A stretch of 64,000 nucleotides of DNA, from positions 51,062 to 115,061 of the forward strand of contig NZ_JAAKEL010000008.1 in assembly GCF_011039205.1 (NCBI RefSeq). The letters run 5' to 3'. The notes under the pieces were generated by a model. The model saw nothing but the letters and a program-made list of their open reading frames with translations. It ran no database searches and had not been told where the DNA came from. A program made the position numbers and the translations under genes. Shown here piece after piece: positions 8,553 to 17,347 of the stretch (positions within the stretch are counted from its first letter, which is position 1; every line of letters starts with the position of its first letter). This DNA is from Dysgonomonas sp. ZJ279. GTDB taxonomy: Bacteria > Bacteroidota > Bacteroidia > Bacteroidales > Dysgonomonadaceae.

Positions 8553-9197
8553 ATGCTAGTACCAAAAATCAGAATCACAGAGACTAACAATGCAAGCCTG
8601 ATAACAGAGGCGCTGGATGCAGTATCGTTAAATGCGATAGGCTCTGTCAATTGGGAAAGTCAATATCCATATAAACCCGATGTTTCGTTTAAGATCGCTC
8701 ATAATGGAGATTATCTATTCCTTCAATATTTTGTTGAGGAAAATGAAATATTAGCAAAGACAACCGAAGACAATGGTCCTGTTTGGACAGATTCGTGTGT
8801 CGAATTCTTCATTTCCTTCGGAGAGTCTCCCTATTATTACAATGCCGAATTTTCGTGTATAGGTAAAGCCTTGCTTGGCTACCGCAAAGACAGAAAAGAT
8901 TCCGTATATGGTGATTTTGACACTATGTCATCTATAAAACGATATCCAAGTCTGGGAACCGACAATTTCGAAAGAAAAGAAGGCGATTTCAAATGGAATC
9001 TACTTCTTGTTATGCCCACTTCCGTTTTTTGGAAAGACAGCATTAAATCGTTTGATGGAGTAAAAGCTCGCGCCAATCTCTACAAATGTGGAGATGATTT
9101 GTCTAAACCTCATTTTCTTTCATGGAACCCTATAAATAACGAGAATCCTAATTTTCATTTACCTAACTTCTTCGGATTTTTAGACTTTGAAGATTAA
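8553..9197 (+). CDS. Carbohydrate-binding CBM9-like domain protein
   Basis: A 214-residue protein made almost entirely of a CBM9-like beta-sandwich. The pattern VSFKIAHNGDYLFLQYFVEENEILA, then NGPVWTDSCVEFFISF, then YYNAEFSCIGKALLGYR is typical of stand-alone CBM9-like proteins of Bacteroidetes. No signal peptide is visible (start MLVPKIRITETNN), so it may be cytosolic, which is odd for a sugar-binding module. No catalytic motif is recognised. It lies 43 nt after guaD and may be in the same transcript. Function unknown. Confidence 0.65.
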   Translation: MLVPKIRITETNNASLITEALDAVSLNAIGSVNWESQYPYKPDVSFKIAHNGDYLFLQYFVEENEILAKTTEDNGPVWTDSCVEFFISFGESPYYYNAEFSCIGKALLGYRKDRKDSVYGDFDTMSSIKRYPSLGTDNFERKEGDFKWNLLLVMPTSVFWKDSIKSFDGVKARANLYKCGDDLSKPHFLSWNPINNENPNFHLPNFFGFLDFED

Positions 9198-9287
9198 TAT
9201 AACGAATCCACACAAGTATCAGTAAATCAATACCATATATTGAGCCAATTTTGTGTTAAAAAATCTTTCGTTATATGTTTTTTTTCT

Positions 9288-9295
9288 TATCTTTG
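9288..9295 (+). promoter_or_regulatory. Bacteroidetes-type -7 box for the DUF47-pit operon
   Basis: TATCTTTG matches TAnnTTTG, 75 nt before the DUF47 start codon. No canonical -33 is seen (TTTCG at about -24 is a weak candidate). Confidence 0.6.
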
Positions 9296-9370
9296 CGCCA
9301 ATTCAGAGTTTTAAGATAGTATTTAAGATGCTCTTAATTTTCTGTTAAATATGGATATATTTAATTTTTT

Positions 9371-10021
9371 ATGAAAAATAATCTATTCGATAGGTTTAAA
9401 CCTAAAGAAACTAAGTTCTTTCCACTTCTTAGTGAGATGACGGAAGTTATAAGTGCAGCTTCCGACCTGATCGTTGAATGCGTTCAAACAGCAGCAGACC
9501 ATAATTCTGCAGTAGAGTACTACAAAAAAATAAAAGAGCAGGAACGCCGTGGTGATCAAATTCAAAACCAAATTTTTGAAGAGTTGAACAACACATTCAT
9601 CACTCCATTCGACAGAGAAGACATCAACAACCTCTCCTCTAAAATGGACGATGTGACCGATCTTATCAATAGCTGTGCCAAACGCATCATGCTATACAGC
9701 CCGAAAACAATGCCCGAAAGCGCAGTTCGTTTAGCTTTATTGGTTAAAGAATCGGCAGCTTGTCTTAATCTGGCAATCAAAGAGCTGGACGTTCTAAAGA
9801 AAAGTCCTGCAAAAATTAAAGAATACTGCGCACAATTAGATGTGATAGAAACAAAGGCTGATGACGTATACGAGCATTTCTTAATAGACTTGTTCGAAAA
9901 CGAAACAAACGCCATAGAAGTTATCAAACTAAAAGATATCCTTCACGAATTGGAACGCGCAACCGATGCAGCCGAAACTGTAGGTAAAATAATCAAAACA
10001 ATTATTGTTAAGTACACATAA
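9371..10021 (+). CDS. DUF47 (PhoU-like) phosphate transport regulator
   Basis: A 216-residue, all-helical cytosolic protein of the DUF47/TIGR00153 family, related to PhoU. Typical segments are FFPLLSEMTEVISAASDLI at the N-terminus and EERGDQI-like KEQERRGDQIQNQIFEELN followed by TFITPFDREDINNLSSKMDDVTD (about residues 72-95), the latter with the family's metal-binding acidic residues. Family members are almost always encoded beside a Pit phosphate transporter and are thought to modulate it. Here the pit gene begins 12 nt downstream, so they form an operon. Confidence 0.9.
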   Translation: MKNNLFDRFKPKETKFFPLLSEMTEVISAASDLIVECVQTAADHNSAVEYYKKIKEQERRGDQIQNQIFEELNNTFITPFDREDINNLSSKMDDVTDLINSCAKRIMLYSPKTMPESAVRLALLVKESAACLNLAIKELDVLKKSPAKIKEYCAQLDVIETKADDVYEHFLIDLFENETNAIEVIKLKDILHELERATDAAETVGKIIKTIIVKYT

Positions 10022-10033
10022 CTAAAAAAAGAA

Positions 10034-11074
10034 ATGACCCTACTTATAATAATTATTGTATTAGCCATTGTTTTCGACTTTATCAACGGATTCCACGATG
10101 CAGCTAACTCAATAGCCACTGTGGTATCCACAAAGGTACTGACACCTACACAAGCCGTTATCTGGGCGGCATTTTTCAATTTCGTTGCATTTTTTATCGC
10201 TAAATATATTATTGGTGGTTTTGGTATTGCCGATACTGTATCCAAAGTGGTAAATATGGGTGTGGTCGCAAACCCTTCTCATGTTATCATAGCCGGACTA
10301 GTCGCTGCCATTACATGGAATCTTGTAACCTGGTGGTTAGGCATCCCTTCCTCATCATCGCACACCCTTATCGGTGGTTTTGCAGGCGCAGGTATTGCAG
10401 GTGCAGGCTTTCATGCGGTTCATGCAGGGGTAATCGGTGTGATAGCACTATTTATCGTTGTAGCACCACTTATCGGTATGGTGGGAGGTAATATCATTAC
10501 ACTCATCACCCTTCATTTTGCCCAAAAGGCAAAACCGGGAAAAGCCGACCGGTGGTTCAAGAATCTCCAACTCATATCATCCGCATTGCTTAGCATAGGG
10601 CATGGACTGAACGACTCACAAAAGGTAATGGGTATCATCGCCGCCGCCTTGATAGCATTTACACAAACAAATCCGGAGGTTCACGAATGGCTGCGTATGT
10701 CATCCATGGACGACATGCACGACTGGGTTCCGATAGCCTGTTTTACGGCTATTGCAATAGGAACGATGTGTGGTGGATGGAAGATTATGAAAACTATGGG
10801 TAACCGTATTACGAAAATCACTCCTATCGAAGGCTTCTGTGCCCAAACGGCAGGATCATTAACCCTCTTTATTACTGAGATACTACACGTACCGGTAAGT
10901 ACTACACATGTTATAACAGGTAGTATAATCGGAGTAGGGTCGGTAAAACGCCTTTCGGCTGTTCGCTGGGGTGTAACAAAAGACCTTTTGATTGCATGGA
11001 TACTAACAATACCCGTTAGTGCAGTTATGGCAATGCTTTGCTATTATGCACTAGGAATATTTATTGTAGATTAA
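10034..11074 (+). CDS. pit: Inorganic phosphate transporter, PiT family
   Basis: A 346-residue inner-membrane symporter of the PiT family, importing metal-phosphate or phosphate by ion symport. The two signature repeats are present: FDFINGFHDAANSIATVVST near the N-terminus (about residues 12-31) and GHGLNDSQKVMGII in the second half. Hydrophobic segments suggest about 9-10 membrane helices. It lies 12 nt after the DUF47 gene, and a terminator hairpin follows at 11098-11131. Confidence 0.92.
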   Translation: MTLLIIIIVLAIVFDFINGFHDAANSIATVVSTKVLTPTQAVIWAAFFNFVAFFIAKYIIGGFGIADTVSKVVNMGVVANPSHVIIAGLVAAITWNLVTWWLGIPSSSSHTLIGGFAGAGIAGAGFHAVHAGVIGVIALFIVVAPLIGMVGGNIITLITLHFAQKAKPGKADRWFKNLQLISSALLSIGHGLNDSQKVMGIIAAALIAFTQTNPEVHEWLRMSSMDDMHDWVPIACFTAIAIGTMCGGWKIMKTMGNRITKITPIEGFCAQTAGSLTLFITEILHVPVSTTHVITGSIIGVGSVKRLSAVRWGVTKDLLIAWILTIPVSAVMAMLCYYALGIFIVD

Positions 11075-11097
11075 AATATTACCAGACAAATAGATAC

Positions 11098-11131
11098 AAA
11101 AGAGGATAACCTTAAGCGGTTACCCTCTTTT
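11098..11131 (+). terminator. Terminator after pit
   Basis: 14-bp stem with one mismatch (11098-11111 with 11118-11131), 6-nt loop TTAAGC, followed by a run of T. Confidence 0.85.
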
Positions 11132-11166
11132 TTCATTTAACACCTAACATTTTCCAGATTAAAATA

Positions 11167-11197
11167 TTGCTTTATTCATTGAAAAACAATATCTTTG
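11167..11197 (+). promoter_or_regulatory. rpsA promoter (-33 TTG and -7 TATCTTTG)
   Basis: TTG at 11167-11169 and TATCTTTG at 11190-11197 are separated by 20 nt, the expected Bacteroidetes sigma-ABfr arrangement. Transcription should begin near 11203. Confidence 0.8.
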
Positions 11198-11219
11198 CAC
11201 CGCTTTTAATTAAGCAATT

Positions 11220-11279
11220 ATGTTTAACCCTTTAAAATTACTGATCAGATCAGGTATCAGATCCTTATTAGATGATTGA
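11220..11279 (+). CDS. Possible 19-residue leader peptide overlapping the rpsA start
   Basis: The first ATG expected in the rpsA transcript opens a 19-codon frame (MFNPLKLLIRSGIRSLLDD, stop TGA at 11277-11279). The rpsA ATG at 11272 lies inside this frame in another register, 8 nt before its end. This is the geometry expected for translational coupling or for a leader that controls S1 synthesis. The reading is based only on position; no homologue is known to me and the frame may be chance. Confidence 0.35.
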   Translation: MFNPLKLLIRSGIRSLLDD

Positions 11280-13086
11280 ATCAGAAATATTGAAACACGT
11301 ACAACCACTTGCAGATTTTGATTGGGATTCGTACGAAAAAGGTGACACTTATTCAGATAAGAGTCAAGAAGAATTAGAAAAAACCTACGACCAGTCGTTA
11401 AGTAAAATCAACGACAAAGAAGTGGTAATGGGTAAGGTAACATCGATGAACAAACGTGAAGTTGTTATCAACATCGGTTACAAATCGGATGGTGTTATTT
11501 CACTAAACGAATTCCGTTACAACCCTGATCTTAAAATTGGTGACGAAGTAGAGGTATACATCGAAAGCCAAGAAGACAAAAAAGGACAACTTGTTCTTTC
11601 TCACAAGAAAGCACGCGCTTCTCGTTCTTGGGAACGTGTTAACGCAGCTCTTGATAATGATGAAATTATTAAAGGTTACATCAAATGCCGTACTAAAGGT
11701 GGTATGATTGTTGACGTATTTGGTATCGAGGCGTTCTTGCCGGGTTCTCAAATCGACGTTAAACCAATCCGCGACTACGACGTATTTGTTGGTAAAACAA
11801 TGGAATTCAAAGTTGTTAAGATCAATCACGAATTCAAAAACGTTGTTGTTTCTCACAAAGCTCTTATCGAAGCTGAACTGGAACAACAAAAGAAAGATAT
11901 TATTTCGAAATTGGAAAAAGGTCAAGTGCTTGAAGGAACTGTTAAAAACATCACATCATATGGTGTATTTATCGACCTTGGTGGCGTAGATGGTCTTATT
12001 CATATTACTGACCTATCTTGGGGACGTGTACAACATCCTGAAGAAGTGGTTAAATTGGATGAGAAAATCAACGTTGTTATCCTTGACTTCGACGATGATA
12101 AAAAACGTATCGCTCTCGGCTTAAAACAATTGACTCCACATCCTTGGGATGCACTAGATGCTAACCTTAAGGTGGGTGACAAAGTTAAAGGTAGAGTAGT
12201 GGTAATGGCTGACTATGGTGCATTTATCGAAATTGCTACCGGAGTAGAAGGTCTTATCCACGTATCTGAAATGAGCTGGGCTCAACATCTACGCAGCGCA
12301 CAAGACTTTATGAAAGTTGGTGACGAAGTAGAAGCTGTAGTTCTTACACTCGATCGCGAAGAGCGCAAAATGTCTCTTGGTATCAAACAATTGAAACCAG
12401 ATCCATGGGAAAATATCGAAGTAAAATATCCGGTTGGAAGCAAGCATACTGCAAAAGTTCGCAACTTCACTAACTTCGGTGTATTTGCTGAAATAGAAGA
12501 AGGTGTTGACGGACTAATCCATATCTCTGACCTTTCTTGGACTAAGAAAATCAAACACCCTAGCGAGATGACTCAAATAGGTGCTGATATCGATGTTCAA
12601 GTACTAGAAATCGACAAAGACAACCGTCGTTTGAGCCTAGGTCACAAACAACTTGAAGAAAACCCTTGGGATGTATTCGAAACTATCTTTACAGTAGGTT
12701 CAGTACACGAAGGAACAGTTGTAGAAATGGTAGACAAAGGTGCTGTAATCTCTCTTCCATACGGTGTTGAAGGTTTTGCGACTCCAAAACACTTAGTGAA
12801 AGAAGACGGATCACAAGCTAAAATCGAAGAAAAACTAGATTTCAAAGTAATCGAATTCAACAAAGACTCTAAGAGAATTATCGTTTCTCACAGTCGCGTA
12901 TTCGAAGACGAAAGACCAGAAGCTAAAGAAGCTGCTGCTGAAAAGAAAGCTAGAAAATCAGCGAAGAAAGACAAAGAAGAAGTAACAACAACTTCATCAT
13001 CTAACAATGTAGAAAAAACTACATTAGGAGATATCGAAGAGCTTGCTGCTTTGAAAGAAAAACTTGCTGGAAACGAGAATAAGTAA
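11272..13086 (+). CDS. rpsA: 30S ribosomal protein S1
   Basis: A 604-residue protein with six tandem S1 (OB-fold) domains, starting near residues 47, 135, 220, 305, 393 and 478. Domains 3-6 show the classic pattern, for example GTVKNITSYGVFIDLGGVDG then LIHITDLSWGRV, repeated with small changes. S1 recruits mRNA to the 30S subunit, which matters in a phylum that rarely uses Shine-Dalgarno pairing. The acidic N-terminus (DFDWDSYEKGD) and the Lys/Glu/Ser-rich tail (about 545-604) match Bacteroidetes S1. Codon bias is strong. It has its own promoter, a leader of about 70 nt with a short overlapping ORF, and a strong terminator. Confidence 0.97.
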   Translation: MIESEILKHVQPLADFDWDSYEKGDTYSDKSQEELEKTYDQSLSKINDKEVVMGKVTSMNKREVVINIGYKSDGVISLNEFRYNPDLKIGDEVEVYIESQEDKKGQLVLSHKKARASRSWERVNAALDNDEIIKGYIKCRTKGGMIVDVFGIEAFLPGSQIDVKPIRDYDVFVGKTMEFKVVKINHEFKNVVVSHKALIEAELEQQKKDIISKLEKGQVLEGTVKNITSYGVFIDLGGVDGLIHITDLSWGRVQHPEEVVKLDEKINVVILDFDDDKKRIALGLKQLTPHPWDALDANLKVGDKVKGRVVVMADYGAFIEIATGVEGLIHVSEMSWAQHLRSAQDFMKVGDEVEAVVLTLDREERKMSLGIKQLKPDPWENIEVKYPVGSKHTAKVRNFTNFGVFAEIEEGVDGLIHISDLSWTKKIKHPSEMTQIGADIDVQVLEIDKDNRRLSLGHKQLEENPWDVFETIFTVGSVHEGTVVEMVDKGAVISLPYGVEGFATPKHLVKEDGSQAKIEEKLDFKVIEFNKDSKRIIVSHSRVFEDERPEAKEAAAEKKARKSAKKDKEEVTTTSSSNNVEKTTLGDIEELAALKEKLAGNENK

Positions 13087-13106
13087 TAATCTTATCCTTA
13101 TATATT

Positions 13107-13139
13107 AAAAAGGAGACATCTGCTAGATGTCTCCTTTTT
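13107..13139 (+). terminator. Terminator after rpsA
   Basis: Perfect 15-bp stem (13107-13121 with 13125-13139), 3-nt loop GCT, ending in a long T tract. Confidence 0.92.
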
Positions 13140-13188
13140 TTTTGCAATTACCTTTTAACTTTCGCCAAGATGGAAGGATATATAAAAC

Positions 13189-13224
13189 AAAGAGCGAAAA
13201 GCCTAATCTGACTTCCCGCTCTTT
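13189..13224. terminator. Hairpin between rpsA and the convergent Nudix-like gene
   Basis: 8-bp stem AAAGAGCG (13189-13196) with CGCTCTTT (13217-13224), loop 20 nt. The minus-strand reading ends in CTCTTTGTTTTATAT, so it probably terminates the Nudix-like gene. Confidence 0.6.
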
Positions 13225-13244
13225 TTATCCATATCTACTCGACG

Positions 13245-14033
13245 TTAAAAATTATTGCTCATAAATTGTATTCCATTCTTTTCTGCTTCGGCATATTTTT
13301 TCTTATCAAAAGAATATAATATGGGAGATTTATGAGGACCAATCTTCCGGGTCTCATTTAAAGGCTCAATAAGCCCGACTGATAATACCTTACGCTGAAA
13401 ATTCCTACGGTCAATTGCTTTACCTAATATCGTCTCATAGATAACCCTCAACTCAGGCATTGTAAACTTCTCCGGCAACAATTTATAGCCGATCGGAATA
13501 TAACCTATATGCATACGCACAGTATCAATCGCCTTGCGAATAATTTTCTTATGATCTGCGTACAATTCAGGTAATGAGTCTAGCATAAACCAGTCAAATA
13601 TCTCATCATCATTTTCTTTCGACTTCATCGGCTTAATTTGATCAAACTGCACCAATGCATAATAACCAACACTCATGAAACGCTGAAGATACCAAGGAGT
13701 TTCAACACCCTCAATATTAAATTCCTTCAACACATGGTCGTTACTATCGGTTCTATCCTTTCTCCCGAAAAAATAAAATTGTCTGGGAGAAACACCTCTT
13801 ATTCCTGTTCTTTTGTATAAAGTTCGCTGTGCAGATTTATCGACATCCTCGTCAATAGCAATGAGACTACCCGGAAGCATCCATTGATCATTTATTTTCA
13901 ATTTTCTCAATAATACTTTAAGACCTCCTGAGTGAAATCCTAAAATAACACACTCGACTGATACACTTGGCATATATAACACCACACCCTCCCCTGATAT
14001 TCCGGAGGGCAACATATCCTTTTTCATAAGCAT
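13245..14033 (-). CDS. Nudix-fold winged-helix regulator (NrtR/AraR-like)
   Basis: A 262-residue protein with an N-terminal Nudix-like domain (about residues 20-165) and a C-terminal winged-helix domain (about 180-255; FTMPELRVIYETILGKAIDRRNFQRKVL). This is the architecture of NrtR-type repressors and of AraR-like sugar regulators in Bacteroides. The Nudix box is degenerate: in GSLIAIDEDVDKSAQRTLYK the expected REUxEE core reads QRTLYK, so pyrophosphohydrolase activity is unlikely and the domain probably binds a ligand. No sugar or NAD gene is adjacent, so the effector is unknown. Two ATGs (14033, 14027) are possible starts. A lipoprotein gene lies 25 nt upstream on the same strand. Confidence 0.8.
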   Translation of the reverse strand: MLMKKDMLPSGISGEGVVLYMPSVSVECVILGFHSGGLKVLLRKLKINDQWMLPGSLIAIDEDVDKSAQRTLYKRTGIRGVSPRQFYFFGRKDRTDSNDHVLKEFNIEGVETPWYLQRFMSVGYYALVQFDQIKPMKSKENDDEIFDWFMLDSLPELYADHKKIIRKAIDTVRMHIGYIPIGYKLLPEKFTMPELRVIYETILGKAIDRRNFQRKVLSVGLIEPLNETRKIGPHKSPILYSFDKKKYAEAEKNGIQFMSNNF

Positions 14034-14058
14034 TTAATCGTTATTGCAATTCCTTAAC

Positions 14059-14892
14059 TTAGTTTTCGTTTGTATTTGCGTTTTTCTTGTCTAAATAATA
14101 AATTTTGTATTCAGATTTTTCCTTTTCTGTCTTCAAACTATCCAACTGTTGCATCATCATAGACAATCTATATGATTTCTTAACAGCATATTTCACCGGT
14201 TGTGATAAAGTATATGAGCTCTTATTTTTCCCTTCTAGTATTAGCGTTAAAGGCTTATCTGTATTCTCAAAGATGAATTTAGCTACGCCATTGTCATCTT
14301 CTCCTGCAAATCTAATAATTTCAAATTGTTTTCCAAGGTTTGAAAAGCGATAATTTAGTCCGTCATCATTAACAGGACGTGATTCTGCCGATAATCCATC
14401 TTTTGCAGATACTTTTATCTTATTATGTTTTTGACCATTTCCTATAAAAACACTTTCCAGATACATCTGCCCATCTTCACCGACACCTGAACGTAAGGTT
14501 GTAAATGTTAATGGTCCACTCGTCGCACTTTCTTTCGGAACGTAAAATCCTTTTTCTTGATATTCTTTATTCCGCTGATAAACAAATAATTTTTTCAACG
14601 AATCTAATTTCGGCTCATGTAAAGCAATTAATGAATCACAAATCGCTATGGTATGGGTATCTTGTCCTCGCCTAACACTATCCAACAACGCCAGACTAGC
14701 TCTTATCTGATCAAAAGCTTTTGGATATAAGGTCTTGATACTGTCAATTTCTGATTTTGCCTGATCATACTTCCCTTCATTATATAATTGTCGGGCATTG
14801 TCTAATAACAATTGCGCTCCATCTGTTTTTGATGAACACGCCACAATAACAAAGCAGAAAAACAAAGCCAAAGCTTTAAAACACCTTCCCAT
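14059..14892 (-). CDS. Uncharacterised lipoprotein with tetratricopeptide-like N-terminus
   Basis: A 277-residue envelope lipoprotein of unknown function. The signal peptide ends in the lipobox VAC at C19 (FCFVIVACSSK). Residues 25-60 (AQLLLDNARQLYNEGKYDQAKSEIDSIKTLYP when read in pieces) form one TPR-like helix pair. The middle (about 120-235) looks beta-rich and the C-terminus is a charged helix (QQLDSLKTEKEKSEYKIY). The same strand continues into the Nudix-like regulator 25 nt on. No family name is recognised. Confidence 0.7.
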   Translation of the reverse strand: MGRCFKALALFFCFVIVACSSKTDGAQLLLDNARQLYNEGKYDQAKSEIDSIKTLYPKAFDQIRASLALLDSVRRGQDTHTIAICDSLIALHEPKLDSLKKLFVYQRNKEYQEKGFYVPKESATSGPLTFTTLRSGVGEDGQMYLESVFIGNGQKHNKIKVSAKDGLSAESRPVNDDGLNYRFSNLGKQFEIIRFAGEDDNGVAKFIFENTDKPLTLILEGKNKSSYTLSQPVKYAVKKSYRLSMMMQQLDSLKTEKEKSEYKIYYLDKKNANTNEN

Positions 14893-14953
14893 AAGAGTTG
14901 ATTAAATTAGATAAAAAATAGTAATAAAATAACAGAAATCGTTCTTTTGTTTG

Positions 14954-14961
14954 TAATTTTG
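14954..14961 (+). promoter_or_regulatory. Possible -7 box for cca-folA
   Basis: TAATTTTG matches TAnnTTTG but lies 111 nt before the cca start; no good -33 seen. Confidence 0.35.
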
Positions 14962-15072
14962 CAATACAAATAAAATAATTTTTTTCGACTAAAGTGGCTT
15001 TTTAAGCGTTTATTTGCATCAAAACCGCTATTACGCAAGAATTAAAAGTTATTTTCACTAACAGATTTAAGA

Positions 15073-16515
15073 ATGCATATTGAACATGAGGATTTAAAAA
15101 AGAAATTCTCCGGTAAAATATTTGAAATTATATCCGAAACAGCAGACGAAATGAACCTCGAATGCTATGCAATTGGAGGGTATGTACGGGATATATTTCT
15201 ACACCGCCCATCAAAAGATATTGATATCGTAACCGTAGGACGAGGCATTGACCTTGCAGCAGCAATTACAAAAAAGCTCGGCAAAAAGGCTTTTCTATCC
15301 GTTTTCAAAACTTTCGGTACTGCACAAATAAAATACAAAGACCTCGAAATAGAATTTGTAGGTGCACGCAAAGAATCTTACCAAAGAGATTCCCGTAAAC
15401 CAATTGTTGAAGATGGGACATTAGAAGACGATCAGAATCGCCGCGATTTCACAATCAATGCGCTGGCTGTATGTCTTAACAAAAAACGATTTGGTGAACT
15501 GCTCGACCCCTTCAATGGACTTGAAGATATGGAGAACCTTACTATAAAAACTCCACTCGATCCCGATATAACATTTAGCGACGATCCATTGCGTATGATG
15601 AGAGCTATCCGCTTCTCGTCCCAACTCGGATTCGATATTGAGGCTGATACGTTCGACGCTATTACGAGAAACAGAGAACGCATAGAGATAATTTCGAAGG
15701 AGCGAATCATCGATGAGTTAAATAAGATAATTCTCTCTCCAAAGCCTTCTATCGGATTCAGGCAACTTGATATAACAGGAATATTACCCATTATATTCCC
15801 CGAACTTGTTGCGCTCAAAGGAGCTGAAACAAAAGACGGCATAGGACATAAAGATAATTTTTATCATACACTTGCTGTATTAGATAATATTTCTCTAAAA
15901 ACAGACAACCTCTGGCTTCGTTGGGCGGCTATACTACACGATATAGCTAAACCTGCGACCAAACGTTGGGATAATAAATTGGGATGGACATTTCATAATC
16001 ATAATTTCATCGGTGAGAAAATGATTCCGAACATCTTTAAGCGGCTCAAATTACCACTGAATGAGAAAATGAAATACGTTCAGAAGATGGTGACGTTACA
16101 CATGCGCCCTCAAGTGCTGGTAGACGAGGATATATCGGACTCTGCCGTACGCCGTCTTTTATTTGAAGCAGGTGATGACATTGATGATTTAATGACCCTC
16201 TGTGAAGCCGACATAACATCGAAGAACCCTGAACGTGTGCGCCGTTATCTCCGAAACTTTGAGATCGTTCGCCAAAAGTTGAAAGACATTGAAGAGAAAG
16301 ATAATGTTCGTAACTTCCAGCCACCGATCGATGGCGAGGAGATTATGCAAATATTCGGTTTAACACCATGTGCCGAAGTCGGGCGGCTAAAATCATCGAT
16401 CAAAGATGCTATCTTAGATGGTGTTATCACAAACGATTATGAATCGGCATACCAACACCTGATAGCGAAAGCGAAAAAGATAGGATTAACACCCATAAAA
16501 ACAGATAAAAGATGA
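15073..16515 (+). CDS. cca: CCA tRNA nucleotidyltransferase / poly(A) polymerase family with HD domain
   Basis: Adds or repairs the CCA end of tRNA. The two tRNA genes in this window do not encode CCA, so such activity is required. The 480-residue protein has the class II nucleotidyltransferase head: GGYVRD at residues 35-40 and the metal-binding Asp pair DID (D49, D51). The motif RRDFTINALA and the RMMRAIRF segment follow. A C-terminal HD domain (LRWAAILHDIAKP, about residues 276-288) is common in Bacteroidetes members. It is coupled to folA by a 4-nt overlap. Confidence 0.92.
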   Translation: MHIEHEDLKKKFSGKIFEIISETADEMNLECYAIGGYVRDIFLHRPSKDIDIVTVGRGIDLAAAITKKLGKKAFLSVFKTFGTAQIKYKDLEIEFVGARKESYQRDSRKPIVEDGTLEDDQNRRDFTINALAVCLNKKRFGELLDPFNGLEDMENLTIKTPLDPDITFSDDPLRMMRAIRFSSQLGFDIEADTFDAITRNRERIEIISKERIIDELNKIILSPKPSIGFRQLDITGILPIIFPELVALKGAETKDGIGHKDNFYHTLAVLDNISLKTDNLWLRWAAILHDIAKPATKRWDNKLGWTFHNHNFIGEKMIPNIFKRLKLPLNEKMKYVQKMVTLHMRPQVLVDEDISDSAVRRLLFEAGDDIDDLMTLCEADITSKNPERVRRYLRNFEIVRQKLKDIEEKDNVRNFQPPIDGEEIMQIFGLTPCAEVGRLKSSIKDAILDGVITNDYESAYQHLIAKAKKIGLTPIKTDKR

Positions 16516-17012
16516 GTACAGTATCAATTATAGTAGCAGCAGACGAAAACAATGCGATAGGAAAAGACAATAATCTACTTTGCTATCTGCCTAACGATCT
16601 GAAATATTTCAAATCGATTACAGACGGACATTCCATTATCATGGGACGAAAGACATTCGAATCGTTACCTAAAGGAGCTTTACCGAACAGAAGAAATATT
16701 GTAATTACACAAAACAAAAGTTTGCAGTTCGAAAATTGTGAAATGTGCTCTTCTGTGGACGACGCTATTAACCTTTGCCGGAATGAAGACGAAATCTTCT
16801 TCATCGGAGGAGGCTCTGTCTATAATATCGTAATCGATTTTGCCGACTCATTATACCTCACTCGCATACACCATCGATTCGAAGGAGCGGATACTTTTTT
16901 CCCTTTAATAAACGATGACCAATGGAAAGAGACCTCAAGGGAATACCATAAGGCCGACGAGAAGAATAAATATGACTATAGTTTTATTAAGTTTCAGAAA
17001 ATTAAACGTTAA
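16512..17012 (+). CDS. folA: Dihydrofolate reductase
   Basis: Reduces dihydrofolate to tetrahydrofolate with NADPH. The 166-residue length is normal. Marks seen: N-terminal SIIVAADENNAIGKDNNLL, LPNDLKYFKSIT with the catalytic acidic residue, IIMGRKTFESLP, and the NADPH-binding IFFIGGGSVYN (about residues 95-105). The ATG overlaps the cca stop by 4 nt, so the pair is coupled. Confidence 0.96.
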   Translation: MSTVSIIVAADENNAIGKDNNLLCYLPNDLKYFKSITDGHSIIMGRKTFESLPKGALPNRRNIVITQNKSLQFENCEMCSSVDDAINLCRNEDEIFFIGGGSVYNIVIDFADSLYLTRIHHRFEGADTFFPLINDDQWKETSREYHKADEKNKYDYSFIKFQKIKR

Positions 17013-17017
17013 TATAC

Positions 17018-17048
17018 TTGTTTATTTTAAATAATCCCCCTACATTTG
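17018..17048 (+). promoter_or_regulatory. rpmH promoter
   Basis: TTG at 17018-17020 and TACATTTG at 17041-17048 with 20-nt spacing; the start codon of rpmH is 48 nt downstream. Confidence 0.75.
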
Positions 17049-17095
17049 CAACCCGAATTTGAACGAAGAAATAATAACGAAAATAATATATAGCG

Positions 17096-17248
17096 ATGAA
17101 AAGAACTTTTCAACCATCAAACAGAAAGAGAAAAAATAAGCACGGATTTCGCTCAAGAATGGCTACTGCTAACGGACGTAGAGTGCTTGCATCTCGTAGA
17201 GCTAAAGGAAGATCTAAACTTTCTGTTTCTGACGAATACAGCAAATAA
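17096..17248 (+). CDS. rpmH: 50S ribosomal protein L34
   Basis: A 50-residue, very basic protein, [18 protein letters not shown] followed by [20 protein letters not shown], which is the L34 signature across its length. It lies behind a good promoter and before a terminator hairpin. The usual partner rnpA is not adjacent; a separate location is seen in other Bacteroidetes too. Confidence 0.97.
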   Translation: MKRTFQPSNRKRKNKHGFRSRMATANGRRVLASRRAKGRSKLSVSDEYSK

Positions 17249-17280
17249 TAGTCTGTAAAAGATATTTTGCTTTTGCAAAC

Positions 17281-17310
17281 AAAGTAAGAATTAGTATTAA
17301 TTCTTACTTT
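17281..17310 (+). terminator. Terminator after rpmH
   Basis: Perfect 13-bp stem (17281-17293 with 17298-17310), 4-nt loop GTAT, followed by TGTTGTTT. Confidence 0.8.
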
Positions 17311-17347
17311 TGTTGTTTATGTATGTTTCGTTTATAAATTAGTTGAT

